Source of the DNA: Colias croceus | Lineage: Eukaryota > Arthropoda > Insecta > Lepidoptera > Pieridae | Direction of reading: 5' to 3' | Length of the DNA stretch: 64,000 bases | Assembly (NCBI RefSeq): GCF_905220415.1 | Contig: NC_059539.1 | Location: 1,116,001 to 1,180,000 of the forward strand | Part shown: piece by piece, positions 33,284 through 44,214 of the stretch | Layout of the letters: each line of letters opens with the position of its first letter | Numbering within the stretch: position 1 is the first letter of the stretch | Notes under the pieces: generated by a model | The model's database searches: none | What the model was told of the DNA's origin: nothing | Seen by the model: the letters and a program-made list of their open reading frames with translations, nothing else | Translations under genes and position numbers: made by a program

Positions 33284-34672
33284 ATGGATTCTACTTGTGA
33301 ACCTAGTAGTTCCAGTCAGACTCAATTAGTTTTTGAGCAATCAGAACGAGGAGGACTTCTTTTATTGCGTGGTGGCTATCAGCATAACAAAAAACGCGAA
33401 AACAAAAACGGTACAACTGTTTGGTGTTGTGTGAAGTGGCAAACTCGGAAATGTCGTGGACGTGTAGTCACAAAAAACAATCTAGTTGTGAGTGATGATC
33501 CTCATACATGCCAACCAAATTTTGCTGCCAACATAATAAAGAAACAACTGAACCAATGCCGAAAATTAGCTGCAACGAAATCAGACCCAATACCAACGTT
33601 ATTCAACAATGAGATGTCTTCGCTCGCTGATTTTGGCCTCGACCTAGTAGCAACAATACCGAAGTTTACATCAATAAAGAACAGTTTATACCATTCCAGA
33701 AATAAAGCACTGGGAGTGAAAAGAACCACATTTCAAACTGCTTCTGCCGTTGAAATCCCAGATGCATATAAAGACAAAATATTGCTGGCTGACTATACAG
33801 ACCAAAGGAACAGAATCATAGTATTTGGAACACATAATGCGAAGCACTTACTAGCAACAGTTGAACATATTTTTGCAGATGGTACGTTTAAAATATGTCC
33901 TAAGCCCTTCTACCAACTTTACACAATCCATGGAGATTTGGGTAGTTCCGAAGAAACATCTAACGTTGTCCCGCTGGTATACGCGTTATTATTAAATAAG
34001 AAACAGGCTACTTATGAAATCCTTTTTCAAATAATAAAGTCGCAAGTGCCGGATTGGAATCCAAAAAAATTTCAATCTGATTACGAGGCAGCAGCTATGA
34101 ACGCAATGCAAAAAATAATGCCTAATTGTAAAATTGTAGGTTGTTATTTTCATTTTAAAAGTGCTCTAAGAAAAAAAGCAAAAGAATTAAAATTAAATAA
34201 AAATCCCGTACATAAAGCTCACGTTGCAATCTGTGGCGCTTTATCACTTCTGCCACAACACTTAATCAGTGATGGTTATTTATATATAATGGAAGATTGT
34301 TCCAATAACGGGCAAATATTAGCTTTTAATGACTACTTTGTGAACGCCTGGATTGAATCTAGTTTTTTCGGAAAATGGTCATTCTACGGTGAAAGATTCA
34401 GGACCACAAATCATTTAGAAGGGTGGCATTCAAAGTTAAATAAAGGAATATCGAATGCAAAACCGTCATTTATTAAATTTTTAGATCTCCTATTGAAAAA
34501 TATAAAAGAATTTGATCTCAAAATAAAACAATTTGAACAGGGTATTCCAATTTCATATAGAAACAAAAATGTCATAGATTTTGATAAACGTCTCGCTCAT
34601 ATAATTACGCAGCATCAAAACTGTGAAATTACCTTGGGTCATTGCTTAGAAAAAATTTGCAACTTAACGTAG
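33284..34672 (+). CDS. MULE transposase with FLYWCH-like N-terminus
   Basis: An intact 462-codon single-exon gene. Residues 22-85 look like a FLYWCH-type zinc module: GGLLLLRGGYQHNKK, then W47-C48-C49, C57 and H74-x-C76. The family usually ends HxH, so the last ligand here is Cys if the match is right. The catalytic region follows: D199 in FADGTFKICP, D266 in FQSDYEAAAM, a C287-x-x-H290 motif (GCYFHF) typical of MULE transposases, and E379 in TTNHLEGWHSKLNK, giving a complete DDE triad. The enzyme would bind the element's inverted ends and cut and rejoin DNA in the nucleus. ATG at 33284 is the first in frame after upstream stops. The element's right inverted array lies about 730 bp downstream. 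No stop or frameshift is present, so a recently active or domesticated copy is possible. Confidence 0.9.
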   Translation: MDSTCEPSSSSQTQLVFEQSERGGLLLLRGGYQHNKKRENKNGTTVWCCVKWQTRKCRGRVVTKNNLVVSDDPHTCQPNFAANIIKKQLNQCRKLAATKSDPIPTLFNNEMSSLADFGLDLVATIPKFTSIKNSLYHSRNKALGVKRTTFQTASAVEIPDAYKDKILLADYTDQRNRIIVFGTHNAKHLLATVEHIFADGTFKICPKPFYQLYTIHGDLGSSEETSNVVPLVYALLLNKKQATYEILFQIIKSQVPDWNPKKFQSDYEAAAMNAMQKIMPNCKIVGCYFHFKSALRKKAKELKLNKNPVHKAHVAICGALSLLPQHLISDGYLYIMEDCSNNGQILAFNDYFVNAWIESSFFGKWSFYGERFRTTNHLEGWHSKLNKGISNAKPSFIKFLDLLLKNIKEFDLKIKQFEQGIPISYRNKNVIDFDKRLAHIITQHQNCEITLGHCLEKICNLT

Positions 34673-34716
34673 TTATTAATATTAAAGTCTGAAATTTATA
34701 CATCATAGGCTTTCGA

Positions 34717-35250
34717 TTTATATGTATCAAACCTATACAGGAAGAATAATAGATAAGTCCTAAAGTTGATTTTTGTGTGTATTACTTAAAAAATATTATT
34801 ATCCAAATCTGTATGTATCAAACCTATACAAAAAGGGTAATAGGCATTAAAGTTGATTTTGTAACACTTTATTACTAATGTAGTAATTTAAATATTGTAT
34901 TTGTTACTGTTTACAGCTTAAAAAAGAATTAACAAATAGTTGTATATCCAGATTTATATGTATCAAACCTATGCAGGAAGAATAATAGATAAGTCCTAAA
35001 GTTGATTTTTGAGTGTATTAGTTAAAAAATATTATTATCCAAATCTGTATGTATCAAACCTATACTTACAAAAAGGGCAATAGGCATTAAAGTTGATTTT
35101 GTAACACTTTATTACTAATGTAGTAATTTAAATATTGTATTTGTTACTGTTTACAGCTTAAAAAAGAATTAACAAATAGTTGTATATCCAGATTTATATG
35201 TATCAAACCTATACAGGAAGAATAATAGATAAGTCCTAAAGTTGATTTTT
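34717..35250 (+). repeat. Tandem repeat downstream of the transposase gene, period about 236-240 bp
   Basis: The motif TATGTATCAAACCTATAC (one base changed in one copy) starts at 34721, 34811, 34957, 35050 and 35197. Full units are 34721-34956 and 34957-35196, with a partial third to about 35250. Each unit contains two half-copies of the motif, so the repeat was built in two steps. Confidence 0.85.
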
Positions 35251-35400
35251 ATGGTACTGTATTACTGGTGTTATATTATATGTTACATCTTACTATTTAA
35301 AGTTTTACAAAGAAATAATATATATTTACATAATTAAAATATTTGTTTTATTTGTCAACCCTCCATCACTTTTTTTATTAATAACTATCTTTAAAACTCT

Positions 35401-35500
35401 CGGATGAATCGGACATACCATTTACTCTTCGGATGAATGGGGAAAATATCATAGGTATTTCAATATTTAATCAAATTTATCCGGATGAATCGGGAATAGA
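35401..35500 (-). repeat. Right subterminal array of the MULE, three motif copies
   Basis: CGGATGAATCGG at 35401, TTCGGATGAATGGGG at 35428 and CCGGATGAATCGGGAATAGA at 35481-35500: the same motif as the left array but inverted. Fewer copies than the six on the left. Confidence 0.85.
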
Positions 35501-35695
35501 TTTTTTTTATGTTCTGTCTATGAGAATTGAAATCGATTTATACACATTAACTGCTTTGTAAATTCAATTGTTTTTGTCACTTGTTGTTCAATTAGTTAAA
35601 AACAATGAAATTTTCATTATTATTTTAAGTTTTACTTCAGTCTGTCCATGACCTTGCTCACAGCAAGACGTCCGACGTTCGACGTTCGTAACAAG

Positions 35696-35833
35696 TCAGC
35701 AACCACTGTTCCGATTTGAAAAATGATTTCAGTGTTAGATAGCCCATTTATCGAGGAAGGCTTAGGCTATATATCATCACGCTAAGTCCAACAGGAGCGG
35801 AGCACTGCGGGCAAAACCGCGGAGCACAGCTAG
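35696..35833 (+). mobile_element. Helitron-like element, body D, 5'-truncated
   Basis: Starts inside the body (CAGCAACCACTGTTCCGATTT-like) and ends GCGGAGCACAGCTAG. Preceded by a small GACGTTCGACGTTCG direct repeat (35668-35685). Confidence 0.55.
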
Positions 35834-36116
35834 TTTCAAATAACAATTTCCTAGCGTCAGAGAAATAACGCTATTTTGCTCGTATTTTTATCTAATACAA
35901 TTAATAATACCGATTTTCCAATAAATATGTAACGTCAGTCCCCGAACTAATTACAGCTTAATTATAGCATCCGCTTGTGATTCCATAATCACCTCTGGGC
36001 AATGAATTACGTTTAGGAAGTCATGTGTGAATACACAAATATAATAATATTACAAATATTTTTTGTGTAGGATTATTGTTGTTACTGATAATTGGCTGGG
36101 GCGTTATCTATACTAA

Positions 36117-36297
36117 TATTATAAAGCTGAAGAGTTTGTTTGTTTGAACGCGCTAATCTCGGTAACTACTGGTCCGATTTGAAAAATTATTTCGGTGTTA
36201 GATAGCTCATTTATCGAGGAAGGCTATAAGCTATATATCATCACGCTACGACCAACGGGAGATGAGTCACGGGGGTGAAACCGCGCGGAGCAGCTAG
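36117..36297 (+). mobile_element. Helitron-like non-autonomous element, body D
   Basis: Opens TCTATACTAATATTATAAAG then CTGAAGAGTTTGTTTG; ends GCGCGGAGCAGCTAG. 181 bp. Confidence 0.7.
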
Positions 36298-36780
36298 TTG
36301 TGTATAAAATAATTGTTCTAAGGGTTGTGAAGATACATGTAAACCTGTTGTTATGCTGTTTGATAGATACTTATTGCCTTTCAAGAGAGAGTCTTTTTTA
36401 TATTTCTGATGGAAATAAAAGACTAAATGTAGGATACAAAACATAGCTAACATTAAACTAACTTGTTATAAAAATCAATACGAACTTAACCGAATATACC
36501 TACCTATGTATTTGCTTTCTTATATGAATAAAATCGCTATTTAAAGAAATAAAATATATTAAAAGAAGTCTAGTTCAAAGAATCACCTATCCCATACGTG
36601 CCTTGTTTATTATCTGAATATTAGTATTACTCAGAAACACCTGAATTAATACGAGACGTGGAGGTTCTTACAGATCAATAAAATTGGGGTGACATCGAGG
36701 GTAAGGACTCTTCGTCTAGGCCGACTCGTTCTATTTTAGTTATCAGGGACTAGGAGTATTGCTTTTTTAATAAAAATTAC
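36298..36780. other. No gene recognised
   Basis: AT-rich spacer. Confidence 0.35.
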
Positions 36781-36946
36781 CTATACTTAATAAAGCTTAT
36801 TCGTTTGTTTATTTGAACGCGCTAATCTCAGGATTTATTGGACCGTTTCTAAAGTTCATTCTCCCTGAGGTTTTTAGGTCCATTCATGACGATAAAGTTT
36901 ACTATAGTATGTACCTATACCGGGCGATGCCGGGGCCGATCGCTAG
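36781..36946 (+). mobile_element. Helitron-like element, body D, divergent
   Basis: Starts CTATACTTAATAAAGCTTAT and ends GGGCGATGCCGGGGCCGATC plus GCTAG. Its 3' part resembles the F-type terminus, so it may be a body switch between D and F. Confidence 0.55.
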
Positions 36947-37033
36947 TCATTTTTAATGATTAAACATTACTAAATTACATTTATAAATGATATTAATGAT
37001 TAGCGTAGGCAAAAGTTAATGACAGTTATGAAA

Positions 37034-37216
37034 TCCATATTAATATTATAAATGCGAAAGTAACTGTCTGTCTGTCTGTTACTCAATCACGCTTAAACTA
37101 CTGAACCAATTTGCATGAAAACTATGGTATTGAGATATTTTGATACCCGAGAAAGGACATAGGCTACCTTTTATTGCGAAATATGTACCACGGGCGAAGC
37201 CGGGGCGGACCACTAG
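37034..37216 (+). mobile_element. Helitron-like non-autonomous element, body A
   Basis: Opens TCCATATTAATATTATAAAT, with AACTGTCTGTCTGTCTG inside, and ends CGGGCGAAGCCGGGGCGGAC plus CACTAG. Nearly the same length and layout as 10258-10440 and 43139-43320. Confidence 0.7.
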
Positions 37217-37277
37217 TTTGGTATAAAATACAAAAGTTATTAGCAAATGTTCGATTTTTTAACCATATTCTTGTAGC

Positions 37278-37389
37278 AAAGAATTTTTAACGGATTTCAT
37301 TATATTATTTTCCCGACGTTTCGAACACTTTACAGGGAGACTGTCTCTATAATGAATAAATCGCGTTTAAAATCCGTTAAAAAGTCTTT
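37278..37389. mobile_element. Small MITE, 20-bp inverted ends
   Basis: The left end AAAGAATTTTTAACGGATTT and the reversed right end AAAGACTTTTTAACGGATTT differ at one base. The interior holds TTCCCGACGTTTCGAACACT, a word I associate with dispersed insect repeats. 112 bp. Confidence 0.6.
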
Positions 37390-38674
37390 AATTTCTAAAT
37401 CTATAATACTCGCGTAAAATCAAACACTAGAAAATACTAGGTACCATCTAGGTACTATACAATTGTATTATCATTTTACTCTTCACTAAATCTTCACAAT
37501 GACTAAGGCGTTTTCCTCAGGAGTTAGTAATAAAAAGGAATTGCGCTTAAATAAATGACTATCTGCTTCCGGACGGAAAAAATTACAATAGAAACTGGTG
37601 GTCGATTAAATTATACCTTATTAATATTAGGCTATGGTATTGTTTTCTGTAGCATGGTGCAACGATTATGTGTGGGCAGTAAGCTAGTAGTTAGAGATTT
37701 ACAGTTTATTTTATAGGTTACGAAAATTATTCATGTAGTACCTAGGTACATAGATGATGTACTAAGTAGGTAAACAAGTTTTATTACTTGAAAAATTTGA
37801 GAGAACTGAAATATTTTTATGTAGCAACGCAATTAAATAGATTACGACTGTGTTGAAAATCATGAAGCAAATACAATACACCCAATTTCACAAAAAACTG
37901 CCTATAATGGTAGTGCCAGAAAGAAAAGCCAAATACATAATTCAATACAAAATAGTTCGACCATTAAATGTATATTTTCCGAAGTAATTTAAAAACAAAT
38001 AGTATAAATAATTATTAATTACCCTTTAACAGAAAATGTATGAAGACATTATGCAAACAGTAATGCAAGTTATACAGTGAACATGATCATTATTTTGTGC
38101 AAGTACTTAATTATATTACACGCAAGACTTCAGAGAAAAATTCATAAGATAGTACCTATTCAATTTTTTAAAGTCTAAGGGCTGGTTCTATTTTTCAAAA
38201 ACATTTTTTCATTCCCAAAGTATTAGGTACCAAGTAGGTACACACGTCAACAAAAGTAAGCAATTATTGCAGGGGTCCAAACTTCCAAAGACCTTGTAAA
38301 TTACCCCTTGGGGACCTATTAACAGGATTAAAAGTTTTCTTCTAATTAGATTTAATACAACCTATGAATCCAATCTTTTTTTGCCAGAATTACTTGTGAC
38401 AAACATTTTTTTTAGATACCTATCAATTTTAATTAGGTAATATAGTAGAAGTACGTCCATCTTTATAAAAAAATTAGAATTTAGGAGTTTCAGAAGCTAC
38501 CAACAAATTTTAACAATAATCAGAAGCTACAATTTTAACAATAATTATTATGGTAAAATGAACCATACATGATACATCGCAATTCGCAATTTACGTTTTA
38601 GTGGAATTTACGTCATATTTCCAAGAATTCGGCAAAACGTGGGGTTCCCAAAGTTAATTCTCGCAATTTTACAA
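37390..38674. other. No gene recognised
   Basis: AT-rich spacer without identifiable content. Confidence 0.35.
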
Positions 38675-38836
38675 GCATTGTTTCGGTCCTATTGGTCTTA
38701 GCGTGATGATATGTAGCCCATAGTATTCCTCATTAAATGTTCTATATAACACTGAATCTAATTTTACCAATCGTGGTCATGAACTTAGCGCATCCAAGCA
38801 AACAAACAAACTCTTCAGCTTTATAATATTAGTATA
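38675..38836 (-). mobile_element. Helitron-like element, body D, 3'-truncated
   Basis: Lacks the CTAG hairpin but keeps GTCCTATTGGTCTTAGCGTG and the TCAGCTTTATAATATTAGTA end. Confidence 0.6.
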
Positions 38837-39452
38837 TCTGAAATAATGACATTTTTTATTTCTGTCGATACTCTATTCTTCAATTTCATAATTCGCTGCT
38901 TTTGTTGCAAATGGTTTTTGCCTTTTCACGTAAAACAATTGAAGCGTGTTCGTTGTAATTTGATATACAGATAGATTATAGCCTGGAATAACATGTTGGT
39001 TTTTACAGTTTACCATGCGAGCGGCAAGCTCAGCTCATCAAATATCAAGACAAGATAATTAAAAAAAAATTCTAAATACAATTATTTATTGCGATTTTTT
39101 ACTGGCGCCGCAGTCACCGCGCCGCTACTTTGGCCTGTTAAAAAATTTTGCATTTTTTTAACAAACATTGGTCTGACAACATTAAACCAAAAATAATGAA
39201 TTTGGTTCAGTCGAAAGTTATGCGCGTACCTAGATTAGACGTATTGGCGTATTTAATATTTAAATTCTATACCAATATTTCATTAATTAATGGCCTAAGT
39301 TTAAGAGTATGTAGGTAGCGCTTTATAAAATAAGATCTCATCGATTATATTCGCTGCCTAGCAACCGTCATAGTTACAGCTTTCAACGTCTACTACTATA
39401 TTGTTAAGTAAATAAGAAAACTAATAAATAAATATTCCCGGTTTTTTCATAA
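38837..39452. other. No gene recognised
   Basis: AT-rich spacer with a short GC-rich patch near 39100-39125. Confidence 0.35.
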
Positions 39453-39650
39453 CTAGCTTTCCGCCCGCGGCTTCACCCGCTTTGTCTAAAACCTAATAAA
39501 TTATAGACTAAAACCTTCCTCTTGAATCACTCTATTCTATTAAAAAAACCGCATCAAAATCCGTTGCGTAGTTTTAAAGATTTAAGCATACAAAGGGACA
39601 TAGGGACAGAGAAAGCGACTTTGTTTTATACCTACTATGTGTAGTGATGA
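39453..39650 (-). mobile_element. Helitron-like non-autonomous element, body C
   Basis: CTAGCTTTCCGCCCGCGGCT at the left, ACTATGTGTAGTGATGA at the right. 198 bp, apparently complete. Confidence 0.7.
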
Positions 39651-40202
39651 TGATCCAATACCTATATGAATACCTGATACCAACTTTGTCGTATGAAAAT
39701 TGATACACAAAATATACATACATCCTAAGCATATCTATGTTTTGTTCAAACACATAAAACTGGGAAAACAGTATTTTCTTTTATTTACATAAACATACGA
39801 AAACTCTCTTTTTAAACATCTAGGTAATCCGATCCGGGTCACCAAAATTCAAATAATATATTGTATGAAATTACTTTATGTTGAACATTTTCCTTCAAGT
39901 CCACAAAACACCGTAAACACGCAATACAATATATGAAAAGTTTAACAAAACATCTCAAACATTCTATGGTGTACAAAGACTTATAAATTAACGACAATAA
40001 TCGGATTTCTTACCACCTTTGAAACGGGAATTATATTGTTTACAAAATACGTGATGTTTATAAAATTATATTAATTTATATAATGAACTAATTGGAGCAA
40101 ACAGCTTCGTTCTTAGATGATTACTTTTATAAATGTAATTACAGAAGTAAACATTTCATACGGACATAATATTTTGTGTACTGTTTTTACACAAATTATA
40201 TA
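39651..40202. other. No gene recognised
   Basis: AT-rich spacer. Confidence 0.35.
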
Positions 40203-40407
40203 ATTCTAAGAAGTTAAATCGTTTGTATGTTTGTGTGAACGCGCTAATCCCAAGAAATGCTGGTCCGATTTGAAAAATTCTTTCGGTGTTAGATAGCCCA
40301 TTTATCGACGAAGGCTATAGGCTGACAGAACATACCGTGCTATAATATCATCACGCTAAAACCAACAGGAGCGGAGCAATGCGGGTAAAGCCCCGGGGCA
40401 CAGATAG
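40203..40407 (+). mobile_element. Helitron-like element, body D, old copy
   Basis: Degraded opening (TTCTAAGAAGTTAAATCG) and a terminus mutated to GATAG instead of CTAG, with a short insertion (ACAGAACATACCGTG) in the middle. Confidence 0.6.
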
Positions 40408-40969
40408 TTAACTATATAGTAAAGTAAAAACCACCACTTTACAAGGAAAGCATACATAACTGTTCACTTGATGACTTGAAGCACGAAATAAGATATAGAA
40501 ATTGGAAGTCCTTGACCTTGAATAAGGGAAAGTAAAGTTCTACCTCAAACCTTTCCAGTATGGAGCCTTAAGGGTGTAACTTGATAGAGGTAATATTGGA
40601 ACGAATAGGTAAGAACCTATATATTATATTAAACTCAACTAGGAGTTAGGACCCGAGCAGAAATTACGATGGCTAATTATTATTTTTCTGTATTTTGATA
40701 ATTCAAAAGTGCTTCTAAAATGGTGTTACCTAAGTATATCAATTTTTATTATTCGATAATTAGTGTTTTAGCTATTGATAAAAAGAGGTTACCCTTTAAA
40801 CACAAACATATTATATATGCTAACTGCTATGATACAAAAAGGCAGACCGTGCAAGTATTGTCAACCCTTGTTTGTTTCAAGAAGTAAACATCTTTCAAAG
40901 AACACGTGTCCTTTTTTTTTTTTTTTTATGAACACCATTATGGCATATACCACGGAATCGGAAAGCAGT
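40408..40969. other. No gene recognised
   Basis: AT-rich; a T17 run lies at 40911-40927. Confidence 0.35.
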
Positions 40970-41105
40970 TTCTGTAGAGAGCAAAATTTCAAGGTCGCGT
41001 CATGGAAATACCGCCACGTCATGGAGTAGGGCGACGATTTTGGTATCTTTGCATCTTGTCAAGTTTCACTTCTGACACGTATGCCAAGCACACACACGCT
41101 CTTTT
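40970..41105 (+). repeat. Dispersed repeat, inverted partner at 13938-14075
   Basis: Best-preserved part is AATTTCAAGGTCGCGTCATG then GAAATACCG.CACGTCATGGA. The two copies are 27 kb apart in opposite orientation. Confidence 0.6.
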
Positions 41106-42757
41106 TAAGCTGTATCAGTCATCACGGTTCTTGGATTAAGGACTTCCCCGAGTTTTAAATGTTACGTTTAAAACAAGAAGCCTGTCATAATAACAACATA
41201 AATAGCAATTAAGAAATAAACTTTACACAAACACCCACGTGAAATGAAAACCTTTAGAAGTTTTCTTAACTTTTACAATATAATTACTTTATAAGAAAGT
41301 TATGTTTATTACACCATTTGTAACTCAAGAACAGCGGAACCGATTTTTATGGTCTTTAATTTCTTAATTGGGAAAAATAGAAGTAACAAGATGTCATAAA
41401 TATGTAAAGAACAATTTAGGTATGTACAAAATCTATATAGATAGTTCGGTTTAGCTAGAATGCGTCTTTCTATGTACAAGTATACCTATAATAGTGGTAC
41501 CTACCTAGGTAAATGAGCAATTATTAAAGTACTGGATTAACTAGCTATTTACTTATTTAGTAACCAGTAGATAGAAACCTCCAAACTTTGCAACCTTTCT
41601 TTGAAAAAATAAAGCATTTCTACCCAATTGAAGCTAGAACAGAAAACCAAGGAATCACTTACAAATCTACAACCATACGTATCATCGTTAATCATTGCCA
41701 AGTAAAGTCACATACCAGTTTTGTATCTGTGTGAGTATCCGTTACATGCACTAACACACACGTGCACCATCGACCGCTGTCGGACGCGTACTGAGTCAAA
41801 ACATAGTAAGTATTTATGTAATTACCTATAATTACATTATAGTTAACCGCAAACACGTTGGCTATGACGTCACTGTGCCAGACAACCTTTGGAAATGCAT
41901 CGCGATTGATTGAGCCTTTCGCGGGAGTTAGTTTAACGAGGAGCCAGAAGGTGGTAATTAATTTTGTTAGTAATGCATTCAAATTGTACTATAATAATGT
42001 AGGTACTTATTTTTAATGCTTCAATTATACAGAATATAAAATTAAATGACCTGAATTGCAAGCTGAAAGCATTAATTGATCTAGAAACGGATAGGTGCCG
42101 CTTTTTTGCTCGACTTGGCGGACTAAATCATAATATTTAAGAGAATTTAAGAGAAAAATTGTAAACTTGATTATCTTTCAAACAATATACTTCAGGGCTG
42201 TGATAAATAATTACTTTAAAATAAGTCAGATGTGTACAAAACCATGATGTCTGAAGCTAGCAGTCATAAAAATTATGAGAATTTTTCACACTTAAAGGAA
42301 AAACTTTTAAAACTAGATCAATCTTATAGTCAAAACAATGACCTTAACTATAGACGTTTTTTAAGTAGTTTCTGACTTTTAAATGTAAGAGAAATAATAA
42401 TTGCCTCTATAATAATATGTATTCTCAATTATCACTAAATGAGTGACTGTGAATTAATCATAAAATAAAACAACCGAACTTCCTATTAACTAAAAAGATA
42501 TGATGCCATTCATCATAAAATTCTATTGAACTAAAAAAAATAAACACATCTGGCAGCCCTAGCGACCGAGAAGCCTGCTGTGTCTCCAACAATTTATCTC
42601 AATTAGTTGGCAACACTTTTATTAAACTCTTATTTGGCATTACAACTCGTGGAGCACAGAGTTTAATATCTGTGGCTTTTTCAGAGCAATTATAACCAAT
42701 AATTGTATTTGAAATTAAAATTTAATTATGTTAGCCATAAAGCTAAAAGTATAGTCC
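41106..42757. other. No gene recognised
   Basis: AT-rich. A 96-codon minus-strand frame at 41692-41982 has no recognisable domain and I do not call it. Confidence 0.4.
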
Positions 42758-43030
42758 GACCGACGACGCGGTTGGCGCAGTGGTAAACCGTAAAGTAACT
42801 GCCTACTGAGCCGACGGTCCCGGGTTCGATCCCCGGTCAGGGCAAATATTTGTGTGATGAACTCAATTATTTGTTCTTGGGTCTGGGTGTTATTATCTAT
42901 ATATGTATTTATTAAATATTATATTTATCGTCGCCTAGTACCCACAACACAAGCCTTAATTGAGCTTACTGTGGGACTAGGTCGATTTGTGTAATAATGT
43001 CCTATAATATTTATTTATTTATTTATTTAT
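42758..43030 (+). mobile_element. tRNA-derived SINE
   Basis: The 5' head holds RNA polymerase III promoter boxes: A box TGGCGCAGTGG at 42773-42783 and B box GGTTCGATCCC at 42833-42843, spaced as in a tRNA. The acceptor arms do not pair, so it is not a working tRNA gene. A body of about 170 bp follows (TGTGTGATGAACTCAATTAT.. ACTGTGGGACTAGGTCGATT), ending in a (TTTA)n tail at 43010-43030. It would be transcribed by Pol III and mobilised by a LINE partner with a similar tail; LINE fragments in this window carry (AAAT)n or (TTTA)n tails, so a match is possible but unproven. Confidence 0.85.
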
Positions 43031-43138
43031 AGTATATAGTTAGTACAGGTTGATTTGATAACTGTGTATAAACATATTTTAGGTACCTACATGAAAACTA
43101 ATTTAAATTAAATTAAGTACCTACATATTAAAGAGTAA

Positions 43139-43320
43139 TCTATACTAATATTATAAATGCGAAAGTAACTCTGTCTGTCTGTCTGCTACTCAATCACGCC
43201 TAAACTACTGAACCAATTTGCATGAAATTTGGTATGGAGATATTTTGATACCCGAGAAAGGACATAGGCTACCTTTTATTGCAAAATATGTACCACGGGC
43301 GAAGCCGGGCGGACCTCTAG
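43139..43320 (+). mobile_element. Helitron-like non-autonomous element, body A
   Basis: Opens TCTATACTAATATTATAAAT and ends GGGCGAAGCCGGGCGGACCT plus CTAG. Confidence 0.72.
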
Positions 43321-43730
43321 TAAATTAATAAAAATCAATCCAAGTAGGTATTTGGTATAGCACCAAAATATAACAACAGTTATATACGATATCAATAAAA
43401 ACAAATCAAACTACACATTTTCTAGTCCCACTTTACAAGGACCCAACATCCTTGTCTCATACCCACAAGGGGGCAGACAAAGAACTAAACAACGATTGTT
43501 CAACCTTCGCCGTGATCGTTGAAAGAAATGGGATAACGGAAAATCTCAGCCCTCAATGGACGGTTTTATTTCAAACTTTACTTTACGAATGCCATTCAAT
43601 CGGTAGTGTTTACTGTTTCTAATTTTACAACTTATTCAGTTTTGCGGTAACGTTGTTCAATCGAAGTGAATGCAATGTTATAATGATTTTTGTGTTTATA
43701 AAGCAATTTGGACCATATTATTTAAGTTAA
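43321..43730. other. No gene recognised
   Basis: AT-rich spacer. Confidence 0.35.
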
Positions 43731-43955
43731 TCCTACTAATATTATAAATGCGAAAGTTTGTGAGGATGTGTGTGTGTGTGTGTTTGTTACTCTTTCACGC
43801 AAATACTACTGAACCGATTACAATAAATGAGGGCACACATATAGAGGGTAACTTGGATTAACACATATTATATGGCATAGGTTTTATCCCACGGGAACGG
43901 GAACTATGCGGGTTTTTCTTTGAAAACGCGGGCGAAGGCGCGGGCGGAAAGCTAG
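43731..43955 (+). mobile_element. Helitron-like non-autonomous element, body B
   Basis: Opens TCCTACTAATATTATAAATG, then a (TG)n run, and ends GGCGCGGGCGGAAAGCTAG. It has lost part of the CCCGGAAATCCCACGGG block. Confidence 0.72.
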
Positions 43956-44214
43956 TTTAGTTAATCTAACTACTCCTAATTGTATTGGTAAAAGTTTACT
44001 TAAATTAAAAATTTACGTTAAAAGTTTTACTCTTTTAGAAAATACTAATAGCGAATTTAAGAAGCAATTTGTACTTTTTTTAAAAGTTAAATTAGTTAGT
44101 CTTTTAGTTCAAGAACTGATCAAATTAAAAATTAGCAAAAAATATTTTTTATAAATAATGTAGCTTTAGTAGGTATCTTTTTACTAGCATTTTATATCTT
44201 AGCTGGATCTATAA

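Larger units (their letters stand above)
24816..35500 (+). mobile_element. Mutator-like (MULE) transposon, about 10.7 kb, with large internal insertion
   Basis: The left edge reads TCTATTACCGATTCATCCG (from 24819) and the right edge, reversed, TCTATTCCCGATTCATCCG (35500 leftward): 18 of 19 bases agree. Both ends carry several more copies of the same GATTCATCCG motif in inverted orientation. The element encloses a MULE transposase gene at 33284-34672. Both edges lie in T runs (7 T left, 8 T right), which might hide a target duplication of the length MULEs make, but this cannot be proved in a homopolymer. Taking out the palindrome (25811-32763) leaves about 3.7 kb, a normal size for an autonomous MULE. 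Confidence 0.75.

Noticed and set aside
24816..35500. Reading the whole region as one composite 'giant' mobile system with its own RT and transposase acting together
   Set aside because: The RT pieces are broken LINE remnants in both arms; simple nesting of LINE, palindrome and MULE explains the layout.
41692..41982. 96-codon minus-strand frame
   Set aside because: No recognisable domain or context.
42768..42843. Functional tRNA gene
   Set aside because: Boxes A and B are present but the acceptor arms do not pair and the sequence runs on into a SINE body and tail.
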